Positions 42,807 through 52,140 are shown, counted from the stretch's first letter. The stretch: 64,000 nucleotides of DNA from Shimia sagamensis (GCF_900182745.1 NZ_FXTY01000008.1:124001-188000), one strand, 5' to 3'. Notes: generated by a model from the letters alone, not told the origin. Translations and numbers: made by a program.

Positions 42807-42822
42807 ACCAACCGTTCGGTTT
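42807..42822. promoter_or_regulatory. Putative PaaR operator between paaZ and paaI
   Basis: ACCAACCGTTCGGTTT, an imperfect inverted repeat around CCGTTCGG. Its core CCAACC-N3-CGGT is found again, in reverse orientation, upstream of paaJ (51797-51809). TetR proteins that sense phenylacetyl-CoA bind similar ACCNACCG sites. Confidence 0.6.
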
Positions 42823-42863
42823 ATGCAAGCTGGAGCGTGAGGAGATTGTGTTGGGAGGCACAG

Positions 42864-43289
42864 ATGACGCCAAAGGAGCGGGCTGAAAAAAGTGCGGCGG
42901 CGATGTGGTCCACGGATCGCGCCAGCCAGCATATGGGTATGCAGATCGTTGACGTGGACGAAGGTTGCGCGAGGCTTAGCATGATGGTGAAGCCAGAGCA
43001 CTGTAACGGACATGGAATTTGCCACGGCGGGTTTACGTTTACGCTGGCGGACAGCGCCTTTGCCTTTGCCTGCAACAGCCGCAATCAGGCGACCGTGGCA
43101 CAGCACAACACCATTTCTTACATCGCGCCAGGGCGCGAGGGGGACGTGCTGACCGCGGTTGCGCGGGAAGTTAGCCTGGCCGGGCGCAGCGGGATTTATG
43201 ATGTGTCCGTGTCCAACCAGGATGGTCAGGTGATTGCCGAATTTCGCGGTGCCTCACGTGCGATTAAAGGCCATCTGTTTGAAGAATAA
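42864..43289 (+). CDS. paaI: PaaI hotdog-fold acyl-CoA thioesterase
   Basis: A 141-residue thioesterase that hydrolyses ring-hydroxylated phenylacetyl-CoA side products. NGHGICHGGFTFTLAD at 48-63 is the hotdog signature, with the catalytic Asp in LAD. ATG at 42864 has GGGAGG upstream. It heads a rightward set with paaK and a TetR gene. Confidence 0.9.
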   Translation: MTPKERAEKSAAAMWSTDRASQHMGMQIVDVDEGCARLSMMVKPEHCNGHGICHGGFTFTLADSAFAFACNSRNQATVAQHNTISYIAPGREGDVLTAVAREVSLAGRSGIYDVSVSNQDGQVIAEFRGASRAIKGHLFEE

Positions 43290-43309
43290 ACGACGTCGGG
43301 GAGGACGTT

Positions 43310-44620
43310 ATGAAAGATTTGTCACCACGCAAAGACGAGCTGGAACCCATTGAAATTGCGTCGATTGATGAAATCCGCTCAACTCAGCTGGAACGGCTGA
43401 AGTGGTCGCTCAATCATGCCTATAAAAACGTGCCCATGTATAAGCAGCGGTTTGACGCTGCGGGGGTGCATCCGGACGATTTGCAGAGCTTGAGTGATCT
43501 GGCGAAGTTCCCGTTTTCTTATAAAAACGATCTGCGGGACAATTATCCCTTTGGCCTTTTGGCGGTGCCACGTCAGCAGATCGCACGGCTGCATGCCTCG
43601 TCTGGTACAACAGGTAAACCAACGGTTGTGGGGTACACCAAAGGTGACATCGACAACTGGGCCGACCTAATGGCACGCAGCTTGCGGGCGTCTGGTTTGC
43701 GGGCCGGTGATCTGGTGCACAACGCATATGGATATGGGCTGTTCACCGGCGGTCTGGGGGCGCACTACGGTATCGAACGTTTGGGCGCCACTGTCGTGCC
43801 AATGAGTGGCGGGCAGACCGAGAAACAGGTTGGGTTGATCACCGATTTTCAGCCTGACGGGATTATGGTCACGCCAAGTTACATGCTCAACATTTTGGAG
43901 CAATATCATAAGCTTGGCATGGATCCACGAGAGAGCTCCTTGTCGGTGGGTGTGTTTGGGGCGGAGCCCTGGACTGATGCGATGCGCAAAGAGGTCGAAG
44001 CTGCGTTTGATATGCATGCGGTCGACATTTACGGGCTGAGCGAAATTATGGGGCCCGGTGTGGCCAATGAATGTGTGGAGACCAAAGATGGGCCGGTGAT
44101 TTGGGAGGATCATTTTTACCCGGAGGTTATCAACCCAGAGACCGGAGAAGTCGTCGAGGATGGTGAACTGGGCGAGTTGGTGTTCACGACATTGACCAAA
44201 GAAGGCTTGCCGATGATCCGGTATCGCACCCGGGATTTGACGCGGCTTTTGCCAGGCACCGCGCGGTCAATGCGGCGGATGGAGAAGATCACAGGCCGGT
44301 CGGATGACATGATTATCCTGCGAGGTGTCAATGTGTTCCCATCTCAGGTCGAGGAGCAGGTGCTTGCGACTGGTGGGCTTGCGCCATATTACCAGATTGA
44401 ACTGTATAAATCGGGTCGCATGGACGCAATGCGAGTGTTTGTGGAGGCCACGCCAACGGCGGCGGACAACCTTTCCAAAACCGCGTCAGCGCGTATGTTG
44501 ACCAAGCACATCAAGGATATGATTGGCGTGTCAGTTGAAGTGATAGTGGGCGAACCTGGCGATGTGGAACGCAGCCAAGGCAAAGCCAAGCGTGTTGTGG
44601 ACAATCGAGGCGGCAACTGA
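43310..44620 (+). CDS. paaK: Phenylacetate-CoA ligase
   Basis: A 436-residue ligase that makes phenylacetyl-CoA from phenylacetate, CoA and ATP, the first step of the pathway. The AMP-binding motif ASSGTTGKPTVVGYT is at about 95-109; a later segment DIYGLSEIMGPGVA and the RYRTRDLT and GRSDDMIILRGVNVFPSQVE motifs match the family. GGGGAGGA precedes the ATG. Its stop shares one base with the start of the next gene (TGATG). Confidence 0.94.
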   Translation: MKDLSPRKDELEPIEIASIDEIRSTQLERLKWSLNHAYKNVPMYKQRFDAAGVHPDDLQSLSDLAKFPFSYKNDLRDNYPFGLLAVPRQQIARLHASSGTTGKPTVVGYTKGDIDNWADLMARSLRASGLRAGDLVHNAYGYGLFTGGLGAHYGIERLGATVVPMSGGQTEKQVGLITDFQPDGIMVTPSYMLNILEQYHKLGMDPRESSLSVGVFGAEPWTDAMRKEVEAAFDMHAVDIYGLSEIMGPGVANECVETKDGPVIWEDHFYPEVINPETGEVVEDGELGELVFTTLTKEGLPMIRYRTRDLTRLLPGTARSMRRMEKITGRSDDMIILRGVNVFPSQVEEQVLATGGLAPYYQIELYKSGRMDAMRVFVEATPTAADNLSKTASARMLTKHIKDMIGVSVEVIVGEPGDVERSQGKAKRVVDNRGGN

Positions 44621-45219
44621 TGGCGCGCACCATTGCCAAAGATCACGAACAGAAGCGTGTTCATATCCTGAAATCGGCAGCACGTGTGTTTGCCGAGCAA
44701 GGATATGACCGGGCTTCGATGTCGGTATTGGCCAAGGAATGTGGGATCTCCAAGGCCAATATCTACCACTATTACGACAGCAAAGACGCGTTGCTGTTTG
44801 ATGTGTTGGACAGCTACTTGAAAGATCTGAGAAATCGAATTTGTGAGATTGATTTGAGTGGCTTGGGTGCCAAAGCTCAATTGAGAATGGTGGTGCGCGA
44901 AATCCTTTTTGCCTATCAAGGTGCAGATTATGAGCATCGGGTGCAAAGTACAGCTATGCAGGCTTTGCCTGAACAGCAACAGAAGGTTTTGCGTGGCTAT
45001 CAGCGGGATTTGGTCAACCAGGTGAGCAAGGTGGTTGCCGCCAGCGCCGAAAGTGTGTTCGACGATGATCCGGTGCGGCTGAGGGAAACCACGATGTCTG
45101 TGTTTGGCATGTTGAACTGGTATTACATGTGGCAACACGGCGCGGATACCGAGGCGCGAGAGCGTTATGCGGAATTGGCAACCAATCTGGTGTTGGGTGG
45201 TGTGCGCGGTTTGGCCTGA
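44620..45219 (+). CDS. paaR: TetR-family regulator, probable PaaR
   Basis: A 199-residue repressor. The helix-turn-helix lies at about 28-56 (FAEQGYDRASMSVLAKECG, then SKANIYHYYDSKDALLFDVL). The C-terminal half should bind the inducer. Coupled to paaK and flanked by paa genes, it is the likely PaaR, which in other bacteria is released by phenylacetyl-CoA. Two candidate operators (42807 and 51797) lie upstream of both paa units. Confidence 0.8.
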   Translation: MARTIAKDHEQKRVHILKSAARVFAEQGYDRASMSVLAKECGISKANIYHYYDSKDALLFDVLDSYLKDLRNRICEIDLSGLGAKAQLRMVVREILFAYQGADYEHRVQSTAMQALPEQQQKVLRGYQRDLVNQVSKVVAASAESVFDDDPVRLRETTMSVFGMLNWYYMWQHGADTEARERYAELATNLVLGGVRGLA

Positions 45220-45322
45220 TACAATTGACAGGCTATTTCGTCTTTAGATTGTTTTTGGATCACTTTACACATTTGTGTTAAAATCTGCCCATTCTTGTTG
45301 TTTTTGTATGGGTGATGATTTG

Positions 45323-45868
45323 ATGAAACATATTTTAAACGCCTTTCTGGCGGCTTTTTTGGTGAGCAGCGGCGCAGCCAATGCCGACCCTTCATTTGGG
45401 TTTGGGCTGACGTATATCTTCGGTGGCGATTGGGCTGTGGGGGTGCGTGTTTTCCACGATGATGAACCAGAAAGCGCCGTTTTGGCGCTGGGTTTCGACT
45501 ATAAGTTTGGCTCTCAATCTTTCCGGCCCACCGTAGGCGCCGCCTATTTGGATGAGGATTTCTATATCGACTTTAGTTTGGGGTACGACACCCGTTTGCA
45601 AGCGTTGGACTATGGGATCGGCGTCGGGGCCGCATTTGAAACGCAACAACCGGCTGCGTCGGGGGGCGGAGCAACCACAACTGGCACGGATACAGCGTCT
45701 ACCGGTGGTGGCGAAACGGGCACCACGGGCAGCGATGGGGGCGCCACGTCTGACGGCGGCGGGGACTCAGGCACGGACACTGGTGATAGTGGAACCGACA
45801 CTGGAGGCACGGACGGAGGTGGAACAGGTGATGGGGGTACCGATGGTGGCGGAACTGACGCCATTTGA
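45323..45868 (+). CDS. Secreted beta-rich envelope protein with Gly/Thr/Asp-rich tail
   Basis: A 181-residue protein with a signal peptide (LNAFLAAFLVSSGAANA). The mature domain reads as alternating beta strands (FGFGLTYIFGGDWAVGVRV, then RPTVGAAYLDEDFYIDFSLG), like a small outer-membrane or periplasmic beta barrel. About 60 residues follow that are almost only Gly, Thr, Ser and Asp. The first 100 mature residues closely match the next gene, so the pair is a duplication. ATG at 45323 (an earlier GTG/ATG-type start at 45308 is possible). No role in the paa pathway is implied. Confidence 0.72.
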   Translation: MKHILNAFLAAFLVSSGAANADPSFGFGLTYIFGGDWAVGVRVFHDDEPESAVLALGFDYKFGSQSFRPTVGAAYLDEDFYIDFSLGYDTRLQALDYGIGVGAAFETQQPAASGGGATTTGTDTASTGGGETGTTGSDGGATSDGGGDSGTDTGDSGTDTGGTDGGGTGDGGTDGGGTDAI

Positions 45869-46023
45869 ATTTACAGGCGCCTAGCAAGTTAGCAGTCTGA
45901 GAGCCCGGCCGCGGTTGATGTTGGAACTTGGTCACAACTTGGAGCGTGTGGATTTGACACATTGGCCAATTTGCAATGTCTATGATATTTTTCCGCCAAA
46001 CAACTGAGGTGGGAAAGAAAATC

Positions 46024-46362
46024 ATGAAACGTGTTTTTGCAGTGGGTCTTTTGGGTGCCGCTTTGATTGGTGGTTCTGCCGCGCAGGCAGATCCGTCATT
46101 TGGGGTTGGGCTGACCTATACGTTTGGTGGTGATTGGGGCGTAGGGGTCCGCATGTTCCATGATGATGAGCCAGAAAGCGCGGTTTTGGCGATTGGCGCG
46201 GACTATAAGTTTGGTTCGCAGGCGTTCCGTCCAACCGTGGGTGCGGCCTATCTGGACGAGGACTTTTATCTCGATTTCAGCCTTGGCTATGACACGCGCA
46301 TCCAAGCTCTGGATTATGGAGTCGGTCTTGGCGCGGCCTTTGAGACCGAGCCAAAGCCATAA
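46024..46362 (+). CDS. Paralogue of the preceding envelope protein, without tail
   Basis: A 112-residue protein with a signal peptide (MKRVFAVGLLGAALIGGSAA, then QA). The mature part starts ADPSFGVGLTYTFGGDWG and ends with GYDTRIQALDYGVGLGAAF, nearly the same as its neighbour. It lacks the low-complexity tail and ends TEPKP. GGGAAAG precedes the ATG. It stands alone in its transcript and is closed by a terminator. Confidence 0.72.
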   Translation: MKRVFAVGLLGAALIGGSAAQADPSFGVGLTYTFGGDWGVGVRMFHDDEPESAVLAIGADYKFGSQAFRPTVGAAYLDEDFYLDFSLGYDTRIQALDYGVGLGAAFETEPKP

Positions 46363-46392
46363 CACAGGCCAAAGACGTCCCGTGACCAATTC

Positions 46393-46428
46393 AACTGAGG
46401 GCGCCGATTGTGGCACCCTCAGTTTTTG
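46393..46428 (+). terminator. Terminator between the envelope gene and paaE
   Basis: AACTGAGGGCGCC pairs with GGCACCCTCAGTT (one C-A mismatch) over a 6-base loop, then TTTTT follows. It ends the rightward transcript and abuts the paaE stop, so it may work both ways. Confidence 0.7.
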
Positions 46429-46431
46429 GAG

Positions 46432-47502
46432 TTATTGATCGTAGTCGACGACCACTTTGTCGGTCATCGGATAAGACTGGCAGCTGAGAATGAAGCCTTT
46501 TTCGACTTCGTAGTCCTCGAGCGCATGGTTGGCGACCATCTCAACCTCACCTTCAATCACCCGGCATTTACACGTAGAGCAGACACCGGCTTTGCAGGCA
46601 TACGGCGCGTCCATGGTGTTGGCACGGGCCGCGTCCAAGATGGAGGTGTCTCGGTCCATCTCGATGGTCTGGGTTGCGCCCTCAAGAGTGATCTGTGCGG
46701 TGACTGGCTTGCTTGCATCCTCTGCGCTGACGGCTTTGCGTTTGGCGCGGCCTGGTTGGCCAGAGGCGAACAGCTCAAATTTGATTTGATCCTCAGAAAG
46801 CCCGTGATCTTTCAACGCCTTGGCAATACCCAGCATCATTGGTTCAGGACCACAGATGAAGGCTGTGTCCACGGAGTTGATGTCAATCCAGCCGGTCTGA
46901 AAGAACTGCGCACATTTTTCTTCGGTCACCATGCCGGTGAAGAGGTCGATTTCCTGCGCGTCGGTTTCCAACACATGGATCACGTTGAAGCGACCCATGT
47001 AGGTGTTTTTCAGATCTTCCAGTTCCTCGCGGAACATGATAGAGGCAACCGCCTTGTTGGCGTAGATCAAGGTGAAGGAGGACTGCGGCTCGGCAGCCAG
47101 TGTGGTTTTGATCAATGACAGAACAGGGGTGATGCCAGAGCCACCGGCAAAGCCAAGGTAGGTCTTGTCTGTGGTTGCATCCAATTCGGTGTGGAAGGAG
47201 CCCATCGGGGGCATGGCTTCCAGCGTGTCGCCCACCTTGAGATCGGTGTTGGCCCAAGTCGAAAAGGCGCCACCGTCCACGCGTTTGATGCCGACCTGAA
47301 GAACGCCGTCATCTTTGCCAGCACAGATTGAGTATGAGCGGCGCAGCTCTTCACCATCAAAATCGCGTTTGAAGGTCAGATATTGGCCTTGGGTGAAGTC
47401 AAACTCTGTGGCCGCGCCATTCACAGGGGCCAATGTGACCACCACAGCGTCGCGGATGGTTTTGCGGATGTTGGTGACTTCGAGGTCGTGAAAACGCGCC
47501 AT
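46432..47502 (-). CDS. paaE: Phenylacetyl-CoA epoxidase reductase subunit
   Basis: A 356-residue reductase that feeds electrons from NADPH to the PaaABC oxygenase. The FNR-like half has LRRSYSICAG for FAD and FAGGSGITPVLSLIK for NADP. The C-terminal ferredoxin domain binds a 2Fe-2S cluster with YACKAGVCSTCKCRV plus a later Cys in FILSCQSYP. It is the last gene of the leftward paa operon. Confidence 0.94.
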   Translation of the reverse strand: MARFHDLEVTNIRKTIRDAVVVTLAPVNGAATEFDFTQGQYLTFKRDFDGEELRRSYSICAGKDDGVLQVGIKRVDGGAFSTWANTDLKVGDTLEAMPPMGSFHTELDATTDKTYLGFAGGSGITPVLSLIKTTLAAEPQSSFTLIYANKAVASIMFREELEDLKNTYMGRFNVIHVLETDAQEIDLFTGMVTEEKCAQFFQTGWIDINSVDTAFICGPEPMMLGIAKALKDHGLSEDQIKFELFASGQPGRAKRKAVSAEDASKPVTAQITLEGATQTIEMDRDTSILDAARANTMDAPYACKAGVCSTCKCRVIEGEVEMVANHALEDYEVEKGFILSCQSYPMTDKVVVDYDQ

Positions 47503-47514
47503 GTGGGTGTCTCC

Positions 47515-47997
47515 TCAGATACACTTGAAATAATCGAATGGTTCCAGACAGGCGGTGCAGCGCCACTGGGCTTTACAGGGTGTTGAGCCAAATTGGCTTA
47601 ACTTTTCAACATGTTGGCTGCCACAGTTCGGGCATTTTTTGGGCCCGCCGGTGGGTTGTGGTGGGGCGATGCCAAATTCCTGCATCGCTGCGCGGCCTTT
47701 GTCTGACAGCCAGTCCGTGGTCCAAGCTGGTGCCAGCTTTCGGCGCAGCTCCAACTTGGAGACACCGTGGTCACGCAGAGCGGTCTCGATGTCCATGTTG
47801 ATGATGCCGGTGGCGGGGCAACCGGAGTAGGTGGGCGTGACAGATACAACCAGCGTGTCGCCGTCATAAGCGACGTCGCGGATCACCCCAAGATCAACAA
47901 GGCTGATGACCGGGATTTCTGGATCTGGAACTTTGTCCAGCCAATCCCAGATTTGAGCCACGCTTGCAGGGGATGTATTTGCCACGGTCCTCTCCAT
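47515..47997 (-). CDS. paaD: PaaD, DUF59-type assembly protein for the epoxidase
   Basis: A 160-residue protein, probably needed to mature the epoxidase iron site or cluster. The MIP18/DUF59 part has VPDPEIPVISLVDLGVI and YSGCPATGIINMDIE. A C-terminal zinc-ribbon-like part has CPNCGSQHVEK and later CTACLEPF and a Cys at the end. The ATG at 47997 touches the paaC stop. Confidence 0.9.
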   Translation of the reverse strand: MERTVANTSPASVAQIWDWLDKVPDPEIPVISLVDLGVIRDVAYDGDTLVVSVTPTYSGCPATGIINMDIETALRDHGVSKLELRRKLAPAWTTDWLSDKGRAAMQEFGIAPPQPTGGPKKCPNCGSQHVEKLSQFGSTPCKAQWRCTACLEPFDYFKCI

Positions 47998-48764
47998 TAC
48001 CAAGTGTTGCCGGGGTACGCGCGTTGCAACCATTGCATCTGTGTCAGCATGTGACCGAGATGCTCGGTGTGCATCTTGCCGCTGCGGCCACCTTTGTGGG
48101 CAAATCCATCAGATGGGATAGACAGTGTGGCCTCGGCCAGCACCTTACCAACCAGAGCGTCATACTCATCACGCAGCGTGGCCGGGTCGGGCGCTATTCC
48201 TGCGGCGGCCATGGCGGCGTCGACCTCATCAGAGGCAAACATTTCGCCAACATAAGGCCAGAGATACTCCAGCGCGGCCTGCATGCGGGCGTGGCTTTCT
48301 TCGGTGCCGTCGCCAAGTCCGACCACCGTGTCAGCGGAGCGCTCAACATGATAAGCGGCTTCTTTGCTTGCTTTGGCGGCGATGGCGGCCACCTCGGCGT
48401 CAGTGGATTTCATCAGGCGCGGCAGCAGAATTGACTGGAACGCGTCAAACAGGAACTGGCGCATCAGGGTCTGACCAAAGTCGCCGTTGGGCAGTTCCAG
48501 CAATAGGACGTTGCGGAAATCCCAGACGTCGCGCAAAAACGCGAGGTCATCAGCAGATTTGCCTTCGCCCATGACGTCGGCAGCGTGGCCAAGCCAAAGT
48601 TGCGTCTGGCCAATCAAATCCAGCGCGGTGTTGGCCAGCGCAATGTCTTCTTCCAGAATTGGGGCGTGACCGCACCATTCCGAAACCCGGTGGCCGAGCA
48701 CCAAAGTGTTGTCGCCCATGCGCAGCAGGAACTGCGCGAGCATTTCCTTATCAACCGTCATCAC
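47997..48764 (-). CDS. paaC: Phenylacetyl-CoA epoxidase structural subunit
   Basis: A 255-residue ferritin-like subunit that supports PaaA but is not itself catalytic. Typical: EWCGHAPILEEDIALANTAL near the N-terminus, then FLRDVWDFRNVLLLELPNGD and AAYHVERSADTVVGLGDGTE, ending with MQWLQRAYPG. The start overlaps the paaB stop by 4 bases. Confidence 0.93.
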   Translation of the reverse strand: MMTVDKEMLAQFLLRMGDNTLVLGHRVSEWCGHAPILEEDIALANTALDLIGQTQLWLGHAADVMGEGKSADDLAFLRDVWDFRNVLLLELPNGDFGQTLMRQFLFDAFQSILLPRLMKSTDAEVAAIAAKASKEAAYHVERSADTVVGLGDGTEESHARMQAALEYLWPYVGEMFASDEVDAAMAAAGIAPDPATLRDEYDALVGKVLAEATLSIPSDGFAHKGGRSGKMHTEHLGHMLTQMQWLQRAYPGNTW

Positions 48765-49045
48765 ATGCTCCCCACTTCATCGGGAATGTCGAAGAACGTT
48801 GGGTGACGGTAGATTTTGGATTCTGACGGCTCGTAGAGCGGGCCTTTTTCATCAGGCGAGGAGGCGGCAATGTGGTTGGCCTTAACCACCCAGATTGACA
48901 CACCTTCGTTGCGGCGGGTGTAGACGTCACGCGCGTTTTTGATTGCCATTTCCGCGTCAGGCGCGTGCAGGCTGCCGACGTGTCGGTGGCTCAGGCCGTG
49001 CTGGCCGCGAATGAAAATTTCCCAGAGGGGCCATTCTTTAGACAT
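48761..49045 (-). CDS. paaB: Phenylacetyl-CoA epoxidase subunit PaaB
   Basis: A 94-residue subunit of the epoxidase complex. WPLWEIFIRGQHGLSHRHVG near the start, then DAEMAIKNARDVYTRRNEGV and the end PTFFDIPDEVGSM match the family, which is normally about this length. It lies between a DUF1877 gene and paaC. Confidence 0.93.
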   Translation of the reverse strand: MSKEWPLWEIFIRGQHGLSHRHVGSLHAPDAEMAIKNARDVYTRRNEGVSIWVVKANHIAASSPDEKGPLYEPSESKIYRHPTFFDIPDEVGSM

Positions 49046-49056
49046 GTGGGGTTTCC

Positions 49057-49515
49057 TTACAAGATTACAGTGAGCAAGGCGCGGCCACGATCGGCAGCTT
49101 CCTTTGTGAACTCACGAAGTTGTTGGTAAGTTTCTACAACGAAGTGTTTGTCATCTGGGTTTTTTCGGTCCCAAATCGGTGGATAGATGTTGTTTCGGGC
49201 CAAGTCGTCGAAACTGAATTTCTGGGCGAATTTGTCCTTCGAAATGGTCTGGAGTTGCTCAAGAAACGTTTTCACCGCTCCTGAGCTGATTGCTAGAGCA
49301 GGGCCATACCCCCAGTCATCGCCGATTGGGTCGCCGCTTCTAAGCGCTGAAAAGGTGCTTTGGCCAAAGTTGGGCAACATATGGTCAAGAGCAGCCCACT
49401 CCTTCTCTAGCTCCAGAGCATTCTCACCATAGAGGTTCTCGCGGAGGAAATTATTCACTTGCTCCGCGGAAAGCTGGTCTTCGGGGACCGCAAAAACTTG
49501 CATTGTCATGCTCAT
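49057..49515 (-). CDS. DUF1877-like protein inside the paa operon
   Basis: A 152-residue protein resembling E. coli YfbM: EKEWAALDHMLPNF, a segment FDDLARNNIYPPI, and the ending YQQLREFTKEAADRGRALLTV fit the DUF1877 pattern (the ending is cited by residues about 128-150). No catalytic residues are known for this family. It sits between paaA and paaB, with 10-11 base gaps, so it is co-transcribed with the epoxidase genes. The usual operon has paaA and paaB adjacent. Start 49515 or 49509. Confidence 0.78.
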   Translation of the reverse strand: MSMTMQVFAVPEDQLSAEQVNNFLRENLYGENALELEKEWAALDHMLPNFGQSTFSALRSGDPIGDDWGYGPALAISSGAVKTFLEQLQTISKDKFAQKFSFDDLARNNIYPPIWDRKNPDDKHFVVETYQQLREFTKEAADRGRALLTVIL

Positions 49516-49525
49516 CGCGGCGCCC

Positions 49526-50518
49526 TTATTCTGCTGCGACCTTGCGGGCGCGTTTCTTTTCGGCGTGCGCCATCAGGCCGTCGCGCACCCAAGCGCCATC
49601 GTCCCAAGCTTTCACACGGTCTTTCAAGCGGTCGACGTTGCAGGGACCATTGCCCTTGATCACGTCAAAGAACTCGGACCAATCAGGGTCAGAGAAGTCA
49701 TAGTGGCCACGCTCCTCGTTCCATTTGATGCCGGGATCCGGCAGCTCAAGGCCGAGATATTCGATCTGCGGTATGGTTTGGTCGACAAATTGCTGGCGCA
49801 GTTCGTCGTTGGATTTGACCTTGATTTTCCAAGCCATGGATTGCTCGGAGTGGGTGCTTTCGCTGTCGTTGGGACCAAACATCATGATGGCTGGGAACCA
49901 GAGGCGGTTGACCGCATCCTGAGCCATTTTCTTCTGCTCAGGTGAGCCAAAGGCCATTTTCATAATGGCATGATAGCCCTGGCGTGCGTGGAAGCTCTCT
50001 TCTTTGCAGATGCGGATCATCGCGCGGGAGTAGGGGCCATAAGACGTTCGTTGCAGTGCCACTTGGTTGACGATGGCTGCGCCATCCACCAGCCAGCCCA
50101 CCGCGCCGATGTCAGCCCAGTTCAGCGTAGGATAGTTGAAGATCGAGGAGTATTTCATGCGCCCTTCGTGCAAAAGGCGCACCAGCTCGTCGCGGCTTTC
50201 CCCCAGCGTTTCGGCGGCAGAATAGAGATAGAGGCCGTGGCCGGCCTCGTCCTGAACCTTGGCAAGCAGAATGGCTTTGCGTTCCAACGTTGGGGCGCGT
50301 GTGATCCAGTTGCCCTCGGGCAGCTGACCAACAACCTCGGAATGTGCGTGCTGACCCATTTGGCGGATCAGTGTTGCGCGGTAGTCGTCCGGCATCCAAT
50401 CCTGCGGTTCGATCTTGATGTCACGGTCGACCTTGTCCTGAAAGGCGCGTTCTTGATCGGTCATTTCCTCACGGGATTTGACGCCAGAACGCGCGGTTTT
50501 GATCATCTGTGCATACAT
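49526..50518 (-). CDS. paaA: Phenylacetyl-CoA 1,2-epoxidase catalytic subunit
   Basis: A 330-residue di-iron oxygenase that forms ring 1,2-epoxyphenylacetyl-CoA. Metal-binding segments are [20 protein letters not shown] and [20 protein letters not shown], each with a Glu and an ExxH. An N-terminal stretch [20 protein letters not shown] and the [11 protein letters not shown]-like ending ([16 protein letters not shown]) match the family. GGAGG precedes the ATG. A GTG/AT-rich promoter for this gene alone is not evident. Confidence 0.95.
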   Translation of the reverse strand: MYAQMIKTARSGVKSREEMTDQERAFQDKVDRDIKIEPQDWMPDDYRATLIRQMGQHAHSEVVGQLPEGNWITRAPTLERKAILLAKVQDEAGHGLYLYSAAETLGESRDELVRLLHEGRMKYSSIFNYPTLNWADIGAVGWLVDGAAIVNQVALQRTSYGPYSRAMIRICKEESFHARQGYHAIMKMAFGSPEQKKMAQDAVNRLWFPAIMMFGPNDSESTHSEQSMAWKIKVKSNDELRQQFVDQTIPQIEYLGLELPDPGIKWNEERGHYDFSDPDWSEFFDVIKGNGPCNVDRLKDRVKAWDDGAWVRDGLMAHAEKKRARKVAAE

Positions 50519-50547
50519 TGGGGTTCCTCCTCAGGCTGTGGGGTGCC

Positions 50548-51753
50548 TTAGACCCGTTCAAGAATAAGTGCTGTGCCTTGGCCAACGCCAACACACATGG
50601 TGCACAGCGCGAAGCGGCCGCCAGTGCGTTGAAGTTGATAGGCCGCGGACATGACAATCCGGGCCCCGGACATGCCAAGCGGGTGGCCGATGGCAATTGC
50701 GCCGCCTTGGGCATTTACATGGGGGGCGTCGTCCGCCACGCCAAGTTCACGCAGGGAGGCGAGGCCCTGAGCGGCAAAGGCTTCGTTCAATTCTATCACA
50801 TCCATCTGCTCAACGCTGAGCCCAGTACGGGCGAGCACTTTGCGGGTGGCGGGGACCGGGCCGATGCCCATCACACGTGGCTCGACACCTGCGGCGGCCA
50901 TGCCCACGACACGTGCCAGTGGGGTCAGCCCGTTTTTGGCGGCGGCGGCTTCGGTGGCCATCAGGATCGCGGCGGCGCCGTCGTTCACACCGGACGCATT
51001 GCCTGCGGTGACCGAAAGGTCGGGCCCGTTTACGCCACGCAGTTTGGCCAGTTTGTCCACACCGGTGCCGGGGCGGGGGTGCTCGTCGGTGTCGACAACA
51101 AGATCATCACCTTTGCGCTGTGGAATGGTGACTGGCGTGATTTCGTCGGCGAAGTATCCAGCCTCATGAGCCGCGGCCCAGCGCGCTTGTGAGCGGGCGG
51201 CAAAGGCGTCTTGATCTGCGCGGTTGATATTGTAGTCAGCGGCGACGTTGTCGGCGGTTTGTGGCATGCTATCAACACCATACATCGCCTGCATCTTCTT
51301 ATTTACGAACCGCCAGCCAATTGTGGTGTCAAAAATTTCGTTGGCGCGGGTGAATGCTGCGGTTGCCTTGGGCATCACAAACGGGGCACGCGACATGCTT
51401 TCCACACCGCCGGCAATTGCCATGTCGTAGTCCCCGGCGCGCAAGCCGCGTGAGGCCATGCCAACTGCGTCCATGCCAGAAGCACACAGGCGGTTGATGG
51501 TGGTGCCAGGCACCTCTGATGGGAGACCAGCGAGCAGGGCAGCCATTCGGGCGACGTTGCGGTTGTCTTCGCCAGCCTGGTTGGCGGACCCATAGATCAC
51601 GTCGTCAATGGAGGCCCAATCAACTTGCGGATTGCGGGCCACCAGCGCCGCAATTGGAGCTGCCGCGAGATCGTCCGTACGGACGGAGGAGAGCGCGCCA
51701 CCGTAGCGGCCAATTGGAGTGCGTGTTGCATCGCAGATGAAGGCTTCGGTCAT
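50548..51753 (-). CDS. paaJ: 3-oxoadipyl-CoA thiolase
   Basis: A 401-residue thiolase (also called PcaF) that splits 3-oxoadipyl-CoA to succinyl-CoA and acetyl-CoA, and may also act on the ring-opened intermediate. [12 protein letters not shown] carries the nucleophile Cys near residue 90; [25 protein letters not shown], then [17 protein letters not shown] and [10 protein letters not shown] complete the site. First gene of the leftward paa operon; a PaaR-type site lies 44-56 bases upstream. Confidence 0.93.
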   Translation of the reverse strand: MTEAFICDATRTPIGRYGGALSSVRTDDLAAAPIAALVARNPQVDWASIDDVIYGSANQAGEDNRNVARMAALLAGLPSEVPGTTINRLCASGMDAVGMASRGLRAGDYDMAIAGGVESMSRAPFVMPKATAAFTRANEIFDTTIGWRFVNKKMQAMYGVDSMPQTADNVAADYNINRADQDAFAARSQARWAAAHEAGYFADEITPVTIPQRKGDDLVVDTDEHPRPGTGVDKLAKLRGVNGPDLSVTAGNASGVNDGAAAILMATEAAAAKNGLTPLARVVGMAAAGVEPRVMGIGPVPATRKVLARTGLSVEQMDVIELNEAFAAQGLASLRELGVADDAPHVNAQGGAIAIGHPLGMSGARIVMSAAYQLQRTGGRFALCTMCVGVGQGTALILERV

Positions 51754-51796
51754 GTTGTCTCCGTTGATAGTCGTTCGGTCCTGTTCGCATTAGCCG

Positions 51797-51809
51797 ACCG
51801 TGTGGTTGG
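51797..51809 (-). promoter_or_regulatory. Putative PaaR operator upstream of paaJ
   Basis: On the minus strand it reads CCAACC-ACA-CGGT, extended by CGG; the same core as at 42807-42822. Being 44-56 bases before the paaJ ATG, it fits repression of the paaJ-A-B-C-D-E operon. The remaining part of the 500-base gap before napF (51810-52140) shows no gene I can support. Confidence 0.6.
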
Positions 51810-52140
51810 GATATCGGTTCGTCTGATTCGATGCAAATAAAATGTTACTAATGAAACGAGATATCAGAGATTGAGTAACGTTATGGCTGTGCGGCGGGAT
51901 GTCTTCCAGTGCGCCGGTTCAGTTATAAGTGACAGCACAAAAGGGGCAATTTCCAGTGATCTCACCAAAGGACGGAAGGCACAGTCAAGGCGTCCCGTTT
52001 CATGTTCAAAAGGGATTTTGGGTAAAAGATGCACGTCGAAAACACATTTCAAAAAACGCATGTGAATTGAAAGGGATCGGCAATCTCAACGGCACTTTTG
52101 GTGGCTGAAGAGAGTTTGATTTTTTTGAAAATATCGCTCT

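Noticed and set aside
51864-52065. Two overlapping short frames on opposite strands before nap
   Set aside because: No ribosome sites and no protein-like features; the region is better explained as regulatory.
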